Numbered from the stretch's first letter, positions 49,063 to 58,453 are shown. The stretch: 64,000 nucleotides of DNA from VRUE01 sp963702035 (GCA_963702035.1 OY969700.1:310001-374000), one strand, 5' to 3'. Program-made: numbers and translations. The notes: generated by a model not told the origin, from the letters alone.

Positions 49063-50704
49063 GTAACCGTTCAGTCCCCGGTCACCCCGCAGCCAGGCGC
49101 GAAACACGGTAGGCACGGTTGACATAACGCAGGGTCCGCCAGGCCCGCGTCGAACCGCCGGGGCATGGAGCGCGCCGAGGCCGAAGCGATCTATGACGCC
49201 GGCCGGGAGAGCTGCGTGGAGTTCATGCTCGAGTTGGCGCAGCGCTTTGAGCATTTTGCAGAGCACTCAGAGCGCGAGCTCGCCCGTCTCCAGACAAGAA
49301 TCGAGCGGCTCGAAGAGGAGCTGCGCAAAGACTCGCGCAACAGCTCCAAGCCGCCCTCCTCCGATCCGCCCAAAACCCGCCAGGAGCGCCGCGCCGAGGC
49401 GCGGGCCAAGGCCAAGGAGCTGCTGCGCGGCGAGCGCCAGGCGGGCGGCCAGTCCGGCCACCGGGGCGCGGGCCGCAAGCTCGCCCCCGAAGACCAGGTC
49501 GATGAGATCGTCGAGCACTACCCGGATTCCTGCCGACGCTGCGGGCATGGCTTCGGTCTCTCAGAGCGCCACCCTTCTTCCCGCTTCGGGCGCCATCAGG
49601 TGGCCGAGCTGCCGCCGGTCGCGGTGAGGCTGACCGAGCACCGCACCCACCGTCTGCGCTGCCCGGAGTGTCGGGCAAAGACGACCGCCGAGCTGCCCGA
49701 CGGACTGCGGGACTCGGCCTTTGGCCCCCGTGCCCAGGCGGCGGCGGTGACGATGAGCGCCCGCAACCGCATCTCGCGCCGCGACATGGCCGAGCTGGCC
49801 CGTGACCTGTTCGGCCTGCAGATGTCGGTGGGGACGGTCGAGGCGATCTGCCGGCGCGCCGCGGCGGCGCTCGCAGAGCCGCACGAGCGGCTCACCGCAT
49901 CGGTGCTGGGCTCGCCGGCCATAAACGTTGACGAGACCGGCTGGCGCACTGCCGGCGAGGGCCGGGCTCTGTGGACGGCGACCACACCGGCCGCGGCGGT
50001 CTTCCGGGTCGGCGCCGATCGTCACCGCGACCGCCTGGTCGAGTTGATCGGTGACTACAAAGGCATCGTCTGCTCGGATCGCTGGTGGGCCTATGACCAC
50101 CTCGACCCCGAGTGCCGCCAAGCGTGTTGGCAGCACCTGTTGCGCGACTTCACCCGCCACTCTGAGGGGCTCGCCGAGCAGAAGGCCTTCGGCGAGGCTG
50201 GCCTGGAGCTCGCCAAACGGCTGTTTGGGACCTGGCATGCCTTCGGCGAGCACGGCGACCGTGATCGCCTCAAGCGCGAGATGGCGCCGGTCGAAGCCGA
50301 GCTGCGGGCGCTTTGCGAATGCGCCGGGCGCAAATCGAAGCGCACCCGCCTATATCGCGTCTTCGCCAACAACCTGCTGAAGATCTGGCCCGCCCTGTGG
50401 ACCTTCGTCACCGTCGAGGGAGTGGAGCCGACCAACAATGCCGCCGAGCGCTCCCTGCGCGGGCCGGTCATCCACCGCAAGCTCTCCCATGGCACCCGTT
50501 CGCAGGATGGCGAGCGCTTCGTCGAGCGAGCGCTCTCGGCTTCGGTCACATGCCGCCTGCAGGGTCGTTCGCTCTTTGCCTATCTGGCCGAGCTGCTCAC
50601 CGCCCGCTCCCGCGGGCAGCCGCTTCCCGCGCTCGCCTGAGCCGCAGCCCGCCGCCGATCTCCATCGCAGCCACGCCTGAGGGGTCAGGGGACTGAACGG
50701 TTAC
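49063..50704 (+). mobile_element. IS66-family insertion sequence
   Basis: 1,642 bp. Terminal inverted repeats GTAACCGTTCAGTCCCC (17 bp perfect). Flanked by the 8-bp duplication TGTTTAAG (49,055-49,062 and 50,705-50,712), the size typical of IS66. Only the transposase gene is present, without the accessory tnpA/tnpB of classic IS66 members. Confidence 0.93.
49165..50640 (+). CDS. IS66-family transposase
   Basis: 491 aa. Coiled-coil N-terminus (RLQTRIERLEEELRKDSRNSSKPPSSD), zinc-ribbon block (CRRCGHGF, RCPECRAKTTAELP), DDE core with INVDETGWRT, IVCSDRWWAYDHL and VEPTNNAAERSLRGPVIHRK. Complete and apparently functional. Confidence 0.93.
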   Translation: MERAEAEAIYDAGRESCVEFMLELAQRFEHFAEHSERELARLQTRIERLEEELRKDSRNSSKPPSSDPPKTRQERRAEARAKAKELLRGERQAGGQSGHRGAGRKLAPEDQVDEIVEHYPDSCRRCGHGFGLSERHPSSRFGRHQVAELPPVAVRLTEHRTHRLRCPECRAKTTAELPDGLRDSAFGPRAQAAAVTMSARNRISRRDMAELARDLFGLQMSVGTVEAICRRAAAALAEPHERLTASVLGSPAINVDETGWRTAGEGRALWTATTPAAAVFRVGADRHRDRLVELIGDYKGIVCSDRWWAYDHLDPECRQACWQHLLRDFTRHSEGLAEQKAFGEAGLELAKRLFGTWHAFGEHGDRDRLKREMAPVEAELRALCECAGRKSKRTRLYRVFANNLLKIWPALWTFVTVEGVEPTNNAAERSLRGPVIHRKLSHGTRSQDGERFVERALSASVTCRLQGRSLFAYLAELLTARSRGQPLPALA

Positions 50705-51189
50705 TGTTTAAGGACCGAAGCTCGCAGGGCTACAAGCCCGTGGAGATCGCCCAGCGCAGCGTGATCGAGGTCGAGCGGGTGCTGGACACGGTCCGCGAGA
50801 GTTACCCGGCGAGGCGCTGGAGCGAGGCGCTCGCCGCCTTCCTTCACGACCGCGACCTGCTCGGGCAGGAGTGGGTGCGCGAGGGCATTGAGCAGCTGCG
50901 GCACGGCGAGCTGATCGAGCGCTGAGTAAGGTCCGTCGCGACGGTCGGTCACGGCCGAGCGGTCCAGTTCTTGGACGAAAAGGTGCAAAATGCCCTTTTC
51001 TATCGAGAATTCGAGACGCCTCGCCTTGCCTCCAATTGCCTTCTAGCGCCGCTTTTCACGTCTCTAGCGGAATCACTAGAAAGCGATAGATATCGCTAGA
51101 CGAGAGCGTCGAAACGGCGTCCGATCCCAGCTCGAGATGTCGTACGACTCCGAGGAAGTTACGTCCGACACCGTTGCTATCTTCTCCGT

Positions 51190-51474
51190 ATGGCCTTGCA
51201 TAGCTCCCCCATCAAGAGCAACGATGTCCGCCTGCCCGAGCCTCAGCCAGGCGAGGCGCTCATGGTCGAGCGCTACAGCGCGGAGCACGTCAAGGCGGTG
51301 ATCCTGCACCCGGATGATTTCGCTGAGCTGCAGGGCGACTCGGAGCTTCTCGACGATTTGGCCGCCGCCTCGGATCTGAGCGACCTCGGGGTCCGCGCCC
51401 ACCAGATTGCGGAGGCGCCCGAGGGCGAGCTGGTCGACGACGAGGCGTCGGTAAGGCGCTTGCTCGGCCTTTGA
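51190..51474 (+). CDS. putative antitoxin
   Basis: 94 aa. MALHSSPIKSNDVRLPEPQPGEALMVERY, then HVKAVILHPDDFAELQGDSELLDDLAAASD, a Phd/YefM-like pattern (short beta start, then VILHPDDF). GAGTTGAGCTT-style four-base overlap with the MazF-like gene. The gap 50,926-51,189 upstream has no gene; it includes several TAGCG/CGCTA-type repeats around 51,050-51,100. Confidence 0.65.
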   Translation: MALHSSPIKSNDVRLPEPQPGEALMVERYSAEHVKAVILHPDDFAELQGDSELLDDLAAASDLSDLGVRAHQIAEAPEGELVDDEASVRRLLGL

Positions 51475-52013
51475 GCTTCGCGGCCGGCGAGGTCTACTGG
51501 GCGATCGTTCCCTATACGCCGGCGACGCCATTCAAGATCCACATTGCCGATGGTGCACCGGTGGAGGTGCCCACCGCCTCCCAGATTGTCGATGGCCTGC
51601 GCAGAGGCGGTGACGCGGAGTTCGAGTTCGTCGTGCGCGCCAAGGCCAGGCCCGTCCTGCTCCTCTCCGGTCACAGCGATGCTCGCACCGGCGACCTCTT
51701 CGCCTTGCGTTTGCTCCGACTCGAGAAGCTCTCCGGGCAAGAGCGGCAACGCGTCGAAGCGCAACGGGAGCCATCGCTCTTCTATCTATCTCCTGAGCGT
51801 TTCCCCGATCTCGGAAAGGACTCAGCGGCGATGGTGACGGCGCCGATCCGGCTGCACGAGACCGCGCTCGACACGCGCAAGCCGCTTGGGCGGCTCGATC
51901 GCAACGAGGTGCGGGCCCTGGTCGAGCGCTTCGTCTCCTACTGGCAGTTCGACCTCCGCCAGCTCTTGGTCGCTCAGATTCGAGAGCTACAGCACCGGCA
52001 AAAAGCCCGCTGA
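51471..52013 (+). CDS. MazF/PemK-like toxin
   Basis: 180 aa. FAAGEVYWAIVPYTP matches the first strand of the MazF fold; VRAKARPVLLLSGHSD matches the KxRPxLVLS core; SAAMVTAPIRLHETAL fits the later strand. C-terminal extension NEVRALVERFVSYWQFDLRQLLV. Likely a ribonuclease toxin with the preceding antitoxin. A palindrome copy begins right after its stop. Confidence 0.7.
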   Translation: MSFAAGEVYWAIVPYTPATPFKIHIADGAPVEVPTASQIVDGLRRGGDAEFEFVVRAKARPVLLLSGHSDARTGDLFALRLLRLEKLSGQERQRVEAQREPSLFYLSPERFPDLGKDSAAMVTAPIRLHETALDTRKPLGRLDRNEVRALVERFVSYWQFDLRQLLVAQIRELQHRQKAR

Positions 52014-52020
52014 CTGGCGA

Positions 52021-52080
52021 CTGGAACCGGTCTCGCCAGTTTCGGGCACTTCTGGCCCGAAGTGCCCGAAACAACGCATA
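52021..52080. repeat. dispersed palindrome module, copy 5
   Basis: CTGGAACC at 52,021-52,028, then perfect 12-bp arms 52,040-52,051 and 52,060-52,071 (TTTCGGGCACTT), then CGCATATCGG. Directly downstream of the MazF-like toxin. The second IS1595 copy sits in its CATATC tail. Confidence 0.75.
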
Positions 52081-52088
52081 TCGGTGCA

Positions 52089-53181
52089 GTGGGGTATCCA
52101 TTTAACCGGAGTAGGATGGGTGGATCGCCAGTCCTCAAGCCGGAAAGCACTACCCGCGCTCCCTGGGCGAGTTCCAGGCCTGGTTCCGGACCGACGCCGA
52201 CTGCCTCGACTACCTGGAGTGGCTGCGCTGGGCAGACGGCTTCCTTTGCCCGCGCTGCGGGCACGCCGGTGGCTGGAGGCTCGCCGACGGCCGATTTGAG
52301 TGCGCGTCCTGCTCGGCCCGGACCTCGGTCACGGCGGGCACGATCTTCGACCGCACCCGCACCCCGCTCACCGTCTGGTTCGCCGCCTGCTGGCTGTTCG
52401 CCTCCGAAAAGGACGGGATCTCGGCGCTGTCGCTGAAGCGCCAGCTGGAGATCGGTTCCTACCAGACGGCGTGGGCGATGCTGCACCGGATCCGCTCGGC
52501 GCTTATCCGCCCGGGCCGCGAGCGCCTCGATGGCGCGGTCGAGGTCGACGAGACCACCTTCGGCGGCGAGGAGGCGGGGCTCGCCGGGAGGGCACGGGGC
52601 GAGAAGAAGATGCTGGTCGGCGTCGCGGTCGAACGCACCGAGCCCAAGGGCTTCGGCCGCTGTCGCCTGGCGCCGCTGCGCGACGCCTCGGCCGCCTCGC
52701 TTCGCGCGTTCCTCACCGACAACGTCGAGCCCGGCGCGACGGTCATCACCGACGGCTGGCAGCCCTACCGCCCGGCGACCGAGGGGCTCTACGTCCATGA
52801 GCGCCTGCCCGGCGCTCAGCGAGAGCGGGCCCACGAGCTGCTGCCCGGAGTGCACAAGATCGCCTCGCTCGCCAAGCGCTGGCTGCTCGGCACCCACCAA
52901 GGCTCGGTCGAGGAGGCGCACCTGCCCGCCTACTTGAACGAGTTCGCGTTCCGCTTCAACCGGCGCCGCTCGCGCAGCCGCGGGCTCGTCTTCTACCGCG
53001 TGCTCGAGCTCGCCGTCGCACACAGGCCGGTGCGCTACGGCGAGCTGATCGCCAACCCGCGGCCGAGCGCTGTGCCGCGCCGGCCGCCGAGCAGCCGCAG
53101 TCGCCCTCCGAGCCTGGAGCGGCCACCCGCCGGTCGGCCGTGGCGAGCAGCGGATTAGCTCCGGTTAAATGGATACCCCAC
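52089..53181 (+). mobile_element. IS1595-family insertion sequence, copy 2
   Basis: 1,093 bp, apparently identical to 42,736-43,828, including both ends. Target duplication TCGGTGCA (52,081-52,088 and 53,183-53,190, with one extra T at the right). Like copy 1 it is inserted in a GCATATCG-type sequence of the palindrome module. Confidence 0.93.
52115..53158 (+). CDS. IS1595-type transposase, copy 2, no canonical start
   Basis: Same frame, same protein and same missing start codon as copy 1. Zinc ribbon, DETTFGG, TDGWQPY and NEFAFRFNRR blocks are all present. Confidence 0.85.
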   Translation, partial: DGWIASPQAGKHYPRSLGEFQAWFRTDADCLDYLEWLRWADGFLCPRCGHAGGWRLADGRFECASCSARTSVTAGTIFDRTRTPLTVWFAACWLFASEKDGISALSLKRQLEIGSYQTAWAMLHRIRSALIRPGRERLDGAVEVDETTFGGEEAGLAGRARGEKKMLVGVAVERTEPKGFGRCRLAPLRDASAASLRAFLTDNVEPGATVITDGWQPYRPATEGLYVHERLPGAQRERAHELLPGVHKIASLAKRWLLGTHQGSVEEAHLPAYLNEFAFRFNRRRSRSRGLVFYRVLELAVAHRPVRYGELIANPRPSAVPRRPPSSRSRPPSLERPPAGRPWRAAD

Positions 53182-53391
53182 TTCGGTGCATATCCGTGCG
53201 TGCCGAAGGCGGCGAGCGCCGATTGCGCTACTCGGCCGTAGAGGAGCAGGCTCCCCACGCCTTCGGCGAGGACGACGAGTCGAGCTCCTGGGCCTGGCTG
53301 GCGTCTCCGCTGGTGCTGGTGGCAGCGATCGGCGTGGCGCTGATCGGCGTCGCGATCCCGATGTTCGCCGTCGCTTTGCCTCCTGACGGCC
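53182..53391 (+). other. gap after IS copy 2, possible membrane-protein fragment
   Basis: A frame through here encodes one hydrophobic stretch (WAWLASPLVLVAAIGVALIG) after an acidic part, but it has no start outside the IS and runs into the antisense of the helicase. I regard it as a remnant at best. Confidence 0.25.
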
Positions 53392-55063
53392 TCATCGCCG
53401 CAGCTCGCGGCGCAGCATCGCGTTGCCGCGCTCGAGCTGGTCGATGGTGGCGCTGGAGACCGAGCGCGCCCGGGTGGCGCGGTTGATCCGGGACTGGATC
53501 TCTCTGTGGGACCTGTTGGTGCGGCGGGCGACGTCGGCGACCAGGCGCCTGCGCTCGCCGCGCAGCCGCTCTCGGGTCGCATAGGCCGACTCCCGCTCGG
53601 GTGCGATGTCCTCCGACGCGGCTTCGGGCCCGGCGAGGGTGGCCGCCTTCTTCACCCCCGGCTCGGGGTCGTCGGTCGGGAAGAGCTGAAGGGCGGTCCC
53701 GCTCATGATCGCCTCGTCCAGCTCGGCGTCGCCGGAGCTCAGGGCAGCAAAGCGATCGCCCGGCTCGCACCGCTCCAGCTCGGCGTCGTCGATCTCCTCG
53801 CCCTCCTCCTCGGCGTCCGGCGAGAGGTCGAGCGCGTGACGGCGCTCCAGCTCGATCTCGTGGGCGAGTGCCTTCAGCCGCGAGTCGGCCGGCATCAGCA
53901 GGTAGCTCATCTGGTGGCGCGGCCCCGGGATGGTGCGGATGAAGCGACCGACCACCTGGCGGAAGAAGAGCTCGGTCCGGGCCGCCGTCGCATAGTCGCC
54001 GACGCGCAGGCGGGGGATGTCTACGCCCTCGGAGACCATCAGGACCGAGACCAGCCAGCGTCGATCGGAGGAGGCGAATTCGGCGATGCGCCGGCTGGCA
54101 TCGGGCTCGTCGCTCATCACCAGCTCGGGTCGCTCCCCCGAGACCGACTCGAGCCGTGCCGCGATCGCCCGCGCGTGATCCTGATCGGAGGTGATGACCA
54201 GGCCGCCCGCGTCAGGGTGCCCGTCGGCGCGCACCTCGCTCAGCCTCCCGTCGCCGTCGCGCAGCACCTCTCCCATCCATTCGCCTTCCGGGCTGAGCGC
54301 CGTACGCAGGCGCCGGGCCGCCTCCGCCGCCGGCAGGGCGAGGTCGAAGTCGGCGCTGCGCAGCCGACCGTCCGAGAGCCACTCCATCTCGCCGTCGTAC
54401 GGCAGGAAGGTGATCGGCCGGCACACCCGGTTCAACCAATGCCTGCGGATAGCCGTAGGTGTAGTCGGCGCGGCTGAGGCCGTCCTCGTCGTAGGTGACC
54501 CAGGGAATCGCCGAGTTGTCGGAACGGAAGGGCGTGCCCGAGAGGAGCAGCCGGAAGCGGGCGCCGTCGAAGGCTCGGCGGGTTTGCGGGCCCCAGGCGG
54601 CCTGATCGCCCATGTGGTGCGGCTCGTCGGCGATCAGGAGGGTCGGCCGGCGGCCGGCGGCCAGCCGGTGCGCATCCGGCCCGGCCGCGATCGTCTGGTA
54701 GGTGACGGCGACGCCGTGGAAGTCGGACGACTCCGGCCCGTCCGAGTTTGGCCTGTTCGGCTCGAGGTCGATGCCGTAGCGGCCCGCGTCGGCGGCCCAC
54801 TGGCGGCAGATGTGGGTGGTCGGGCCGGCCACGACAACCCGCGAGACGAACTTGGCGCTCAGCATCCGGTGGGCGATGTGCAGGCCGAAGGTGGTCTTGC
54901 CAGCCGCCGGCGTGGCCGAGGCCAGGAAGCTGGTGGCCGTGTGCGCCCGCACGGCCTCGGTCGCCTCCTCCTGCCACGAGCGGAGGGGTCGGTCGTCGGG
55001 CCAATCCGGAAGCGATCGGGCACGCGCCCCGCCGCCGATCGGGTGCTGGGAGGAGTCGTACAA
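53392..55063 (-). pseudogene. superfamily 2 DNA/RNA helicase with a frameshift
   Basis: Two frames make one protein. The first (55,063 to about 54,436) has RSWQEEATEAV, ASATPAAGKTTFG (Walker A), TLLIADEPHHMG (DExH box) and LLLSGTPFRSD. The second (about 54,433 to 53,392) continues with PITFLPYDGEMEW, GLVITSDQDHARAIAARL, VSVLMVSEGVDIPRLRVGDYAT and FFRQVVGRFIRTIPG. Dropping one A near 54,431-54,436 rejoins YGYPQALV with RVCRPITFL. Either a recent mutation or a sequencing error. Confidence 0.8.
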
Positions 55064-55219
55064 AGGGCGGCAACAATAGGGTCGCCAGATGTCGGAAGAC
55101 GGCCAGTCGGGTAGCGTGGACCGATTCCACCGAGCAGCTCTCAGCGCTCTGGCTGGGACTTGTCACCCCGGTCGACACCAGGGTCGCCCGGCCGCTGAGA
55201 ATGACGCCCGCCGCGAGCC

Positions 55220-56005
55220 TCAGCCGCGGCGCGGCGGCCGCGGGATGAAGGCGCTCGTACGGGCGACGTAGTCCGCGTAGCCCTCTCGCCTCCGACTCAG
55301 CGAGCGCTCCAGCAGGGCGACGCCGCTGACCCGGATCAGCAGGACGGACATGACCGCGGGGCCCACGACCGTCCACCAGGTGCTCCCGGCGGCCAGGGCG
55401 ACCAGCCAGATCCCCCACCAGACGCAGAAGTCGCCGAAGTAGTTGGGGTGGCGCGTATAGCGCCAGAGGCCGCGGTCCATGACCTTACCGCGATTCGCCG
55501 GGTCGGCCTTGAACCGCGAGAGCTGCCAGTCGCCCACGGCCTCGAAGGTCAGCCCGACCGCCCACACCGCGGTCCCGACCCAGTCGAGCAGCCCGAGGCT
55601 GGCCGGCGTGGGGTCGGCCATCGCCACCTGGACGGGCAGCGAGACGACCCAGATCAGCGCGCCCTGCAGCCAGAAGACGACGAACAGGCTGCGCAACGGC
55701 CAGCCGTCGCCGTGGCGGCGGCGCATCTCCGCGTAGCGGTAGTCCTCGCCCTTGCCGAGGTTGCGGTGGGCGAGGTGGGCGGTGAGGCGGAGGCCCCAGG
55801 CCGTCACCAGCAGGGCGAGGAGCAGGGCGCGGTCCTGGCTTCCGTCCGCGAGCGCGTAGGCGGTCCACGCCACGAACACGAACCCGGCGCCCCAGAAGAC
55901 GTCGACGATCGAGGCGTCCCGCAGCACCAGGCTCACCGCCCAGAGGACCGTGAGGAGCGCGAGCACCAGACCCGCCTCGATCGCGAGCAGGCCCGCCGTG
56001 CTCAC
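55220..56005 (-). CDS. DUF1295 family membrane protein (steroid 5-alpha-reductase fold)
   Basis: 261 aa from a GTG that overlaps the upstream stop. Several membrane helices; the conserved C-terminal block RGLWRYTRHPNYFGDFCVWWGIW (NADPH-binding region of isoprenylcysteine methyltransferase/steroid reductase-like proteins) and RREGYADYVARTSAFIP. Probably reduces or modifies a lipid. Operon with the acyltransferase gene. Confidence 0.88.
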   Translation of the reverse strand: MSTAGLLAIEAGLVLALLTVLWAVSLVLRDASIVDVFWGAGFVFVAWTAYALADGSQDRALLLALLVTAWGLRLTAHLAHRNLGKGEDYRYAEMRRRHGDGWPLRSLFVVFWLQGALIWVVSLPVQVAMADPTPASLGLLDWVGTAVWAVGLTFEAVGDWQLSRFKADPANRGKVMDRGLWRYTRHPNYFGDFCVWWGIWLVALAAGSTWWTVVGPAVMSVLLIRVSGVALLERSLSRRREGYADYVARTSAFIPRPPRRG

Positions 56006-57048
56006 GCCGCCGTCCCCGCGAGGTCGTCCGGGTTGCGCTGCCGCTCGACCCAGTCGTCGACGTCCTGCCAGAGGCCGTAGATCCACTCGGTGCGCGCCGG
56101 GCCCGCCGGGGGTGCCGCGGAGCGCGGCACCCGCGTGATCTGGACTCGCACCGTAAGCCCGACGAGGCCGCCGCGCCAGATGTCGGATACCAGCCGCAGG
56201 CCGTCGAACCCATAGTGCGCGACGATGAGGAGGTCCGCTGTGGGGGCGCCGTCGAGCAGCGCCCCGACGCCGCCCAGCCGCGGCGCCAGCAGGTTGCGCA
56301 GGCGCTCGGCCCGCGCCGCCAGTCGTGGGTCGCGCTCGGCGATACGGGCGATCGCCCGGGCGCGCCGCTCGGGCGTGAAGCGGGTTCCCTCGGGGTAGAT
56401 CAGCACGCCCTCGTCCCGTCCCAGGCCGTGGGCAAGCGCGCCCACTCGGTCCCGCTCCTCCGCCTCGCCGGTGCCTCGGCGCACGAAGTAGTTCGGCAGG
56501 CGCTGTCCGGCCACGTCGAGGCAGGGATCGGCGAGCAACTCGCGCTTCAGCACGTAACGCAGGCGGATCCCGTGCGGACGCGCGATCAGGTTGGCCGGTA
56601 GCAGGTTGTCGACGATGCTCGCGTGCCTGATCAGCACGATCACCGGGCCCGGAGTGACATCCTCGCCGCCCGCCACCTCCAGTCGCAGGCCGAACAGCGC
56701 CCGCACCGCGCGGAAGAGGGCTGCGGCCCAGAGGTGCTGCAGGCGCCCGGTGACGTCGCGAAGCCAGGCGTCGCGGCGGCCGCCCCCGCTGGCGACCCAC
56801 GCCGCCGCCAGCGCCGCCACCTCGGCGGCGAGGTAGACCCAGAGGAAGAGCGCAAGCCGCGTCGCGGTGGGCGGAACCCGGGACACCGCCCAGCGCCCGA
56901 AGTCGATCGCCAGGCCGACGAGGAGCAGCACCGGCAGCAGGGCGGTGACCAGCAGCAGGCCGAGCACGAGCGGTGGAATCGAGCGCAGCCGACGCAGGAG
57001 CGTTTCGGTCCGAGTCTCATCGACACCACCGCGCTGCACACCCATCAT
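56002..57048 (-). CDS. 1-acyl-glycerol-3-phosphate acyltransferase-like membrane protein
   Basis: About 348 aa from ATG 57,048 (57,045 and 57,081 also possible). Two N-terminal membrane segments, then PlsC motifs: VIVLIRHASIVDNLLPA (HX4D) and GVLIYPEGTRFTPERRARA. Likely acylates a glycerolipid or a related lipid. Overlaps the DUF1295 start (GTGA), which suggests a lipid-modifying pair. Confidence 0.82.
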   Translation of the reverse strand: MMGVQRGGVDETRTETLLRRLRSIPPLVLGLLLVTALLPVLLLVGLAIDFGRWAVSRVPPTATRLALFLWVYLAAEVAALAAAWVASGGGRRDAWLRDVTGRLQHLWAAALFRAVRALFGLRLEVAGGEDVTPGPVIVLIRHASIVDNLLPANLIARPHGIRLRYVLKRELLADPCLDVAGQRLPNYFVRRGTGEAEERDRVGALAHGLGRDEGVLIYPEGTRFTPERRARAIARIAERDPRLAARAERLRNLLAPRLGGVGALLDGAPTADLLIVAHYGFDGLRLVSDIWRGGLVGLTVRVQITRVPRSAAPPAGPARTEWIYGLWQDVDDWVERQRNPDDLAGTAA

Positions 57049-57114
57049 TCTGGCACGGCCCTGCCCGCCCGAGACCGACATGAGATCCGGGCGAGGAGCT
57101 GATGGCTGCGACCG

Positions 57115-57240
57115 AGCGCCGAGGACGAGTTGATGCGCGGCTTCGGCGAGTGACGCTAATTCTCGACGCGGCGCCGCTGGTCGCGTTGGCGGATGCCGAG
57201 GAGCCACAGCTCGAGGCGCTGCTGAATGCGCATCACTCGG
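57115..57240 (+). pseudogene. VapBC-type toxin-antitoxin remnant
   Basis: A frame ending AEDELMRGFGE-stop (57,153) is the tail of a VapB-like antitoxin. It overlaps GTG 57,150, which starts a PIN domain: VTLILDAAPLVALADAEEPQ, then LEALLNAHH before similarity ends at the start of the YihY gene. Both genes have lost their other ends. Confidence 0.6.
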
Positions 57241-57789
57241 GGTCCGCCCGGGGCGTGAGCTGGATCTCCCGCTCGGCCCCGGGCGTCCCTTCCTCGATCT
57301 CGGCCTCCCGCTCGAGCTCGGCGTTCAGCTCGTGGCCGAAGAGGATCGCCACGTTGCCGATCCAGAGCCAGACCAGGAGCGCGATCAGGCCGCCGAGCGT
57401 GCCGTAGGTCTTGTCGTAGGAGCCGAAGTTGGCGACGTAGAGGGCGAAGAGGGCGGAGGCGATTGCCCAGACGACGATCGCGACCATGCTGCCGGGGGTG
57501 ACCCAGCGGAAGCCGCGGATCCGCGCGTTGGGCGAGGCGTAGTAGAGGACGCCGGCCATCAGCATGAAGATGATCGCCATCGCCGGCCACTTGACCACGT
57601 TCCAGATCGCCACCGCGGTCGAGCCGACGCCGAGCGGCTCCGCCACCGCGCCGACCACGGGGCCGGTCAGGACGAGCCCGACGACGAGCATCGCCCCGAG
57701 CAGGACCATCGTCAGCGTCACCGCGACCCGCAGGGGCCGCAGCTTCCAGAACGGCCGCCGGTCGACGGCGTCAAAACGGCAGCGGCCCG
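57233..57789 (-). pseudogene. YihY/BrkB family membrane protein, N-terminus missing
   Basis: Retains the C-terminal half: RRPFWKLRPLRVAVTLTMVLLG, MAGVLYYASPNARIRGFRWVTPGS, VANFGSYDKTYGTLGGLIALLVWLWIGNVAILFGHELNAELER. Family members are near 300 aa; here about 180 codons remain and the frame starts within the end of the protease gene's neighbourhood. The first four or so membrane helices are absent. ATG/GTG internal starts exist (57,721) but would give half a protein. Confidence 0.7.
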
Positions 57790-57811
57790 GCGACCGCGCT
57801 CGCGAACAGCT

Positions 57812-58453
57812 CTACGACTCCAGCTCGAAGGCCCGCAGCGCCCGGTTCACGTCCGTGATCGAGATGATTCCCACCGCGTCACGGTCGCGGGTCAGGACGA
57901 TCGCCCGCCCGACGCGCTGAAAGGCCGGGCGCTCCAACAGCTCGGCGACGTCCTGATGCCGGTTGACGATCAGGTCGGGATCGCGGATCGCCACCTGGCC
58001 CACGTTGGTGGCGACTCGCTGCGCCGCGGGCGTCCGCTCCACGGTGCTCATGTCGAGCAGGCCGACGGGCGTGCCGCCGTCGAGGGGAAAGGCGGGCAGC
58101 AGGTTGAAGACGAGGATCGCCACGTTGACGAACGCCTGGTATTCGACCACCGCGCGCAGCACCGCCGGGGCGGAGGACGGCAGCGCCAGCGCGGCGACGC
58201 CGAAGACCGCGGCGATCGCCAGCGTCACCGCCGGGCCGGCGAGGGCGAAGCGCAGCTCGCCGCCCGCCGTCTTCGGGTAGCCCTTCATCCGGGCGACGCC
58301 GCCGAGCAGCCAGAGGTCGATCTCCTCGATCTCGACTCCGTGGCGCCGCGCCACGACCGCATGGCCGAGCTCGTGCAGGAGGATGCTGGCGAAGAGCAGC
58401 AGGGCGCTGAGCAGGCCGAGGCCGTAGGCGAGGCCGGGGGCGATCCCGGCCAC
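57812..58453 (-). CDS. site-2 protease (M50) with CBS domain, internally deleted
   Basis: 213 aa. Zinc site LLHELGHAVVARRHG and NLLPAFPLDGG are present; a CBS-like end follows (DPDLIVNRHQDVAELLE, RAIVLTRDRDAVGIISITDVNRALRAF). Between them FPLDGG joins directly to TPVGLLDM. Normal relatives have about 130-150 more residues there (rest of the membrane domain and first CBS). The N-terminus is also short. Probably non-functional, possibly fused at a repeated GACGGCGGC-like site. Confidence 0.7.
   Translation of the reverse strand: MAGIAPGLAYGLGLLSALLLFASILLHELGHAVVARRHGVEIEEIDLWLLGGVARMKGYPKTAGGELRFALAGPAVTLAIAAVFGVAALALPSSAPAVLRAVVEYQAFVNVAILVFNLLPAFPLDGGTPVGLLDMSTVERTPAAQRVATNVGQVAIRDPDLIVNRHQDVAELLERPAFQRVGRAIVLTRDRDAVGIISITDVNRALRAFELES

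Larger units (their letters stand above)
49015..50925 (+). pseudogene. unknown gene split by the IS66 element
   Basis: Joining across the insertion (one TGTTTAAG removed) restores an open frame: ALNLHDLVNHESPANGLFKD then RSSQGYKPVEIAQRSVIEVE, RVLDTVRESYPARRWSEALA and onward to TGA at 50,923-50,925. The coding parts are about 49,015-49,062 and 50,713-50,925. No start is visible before the left part. The 3' third is repeated at 47,021-47,140. Function unknown. Confidence 0.6.
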
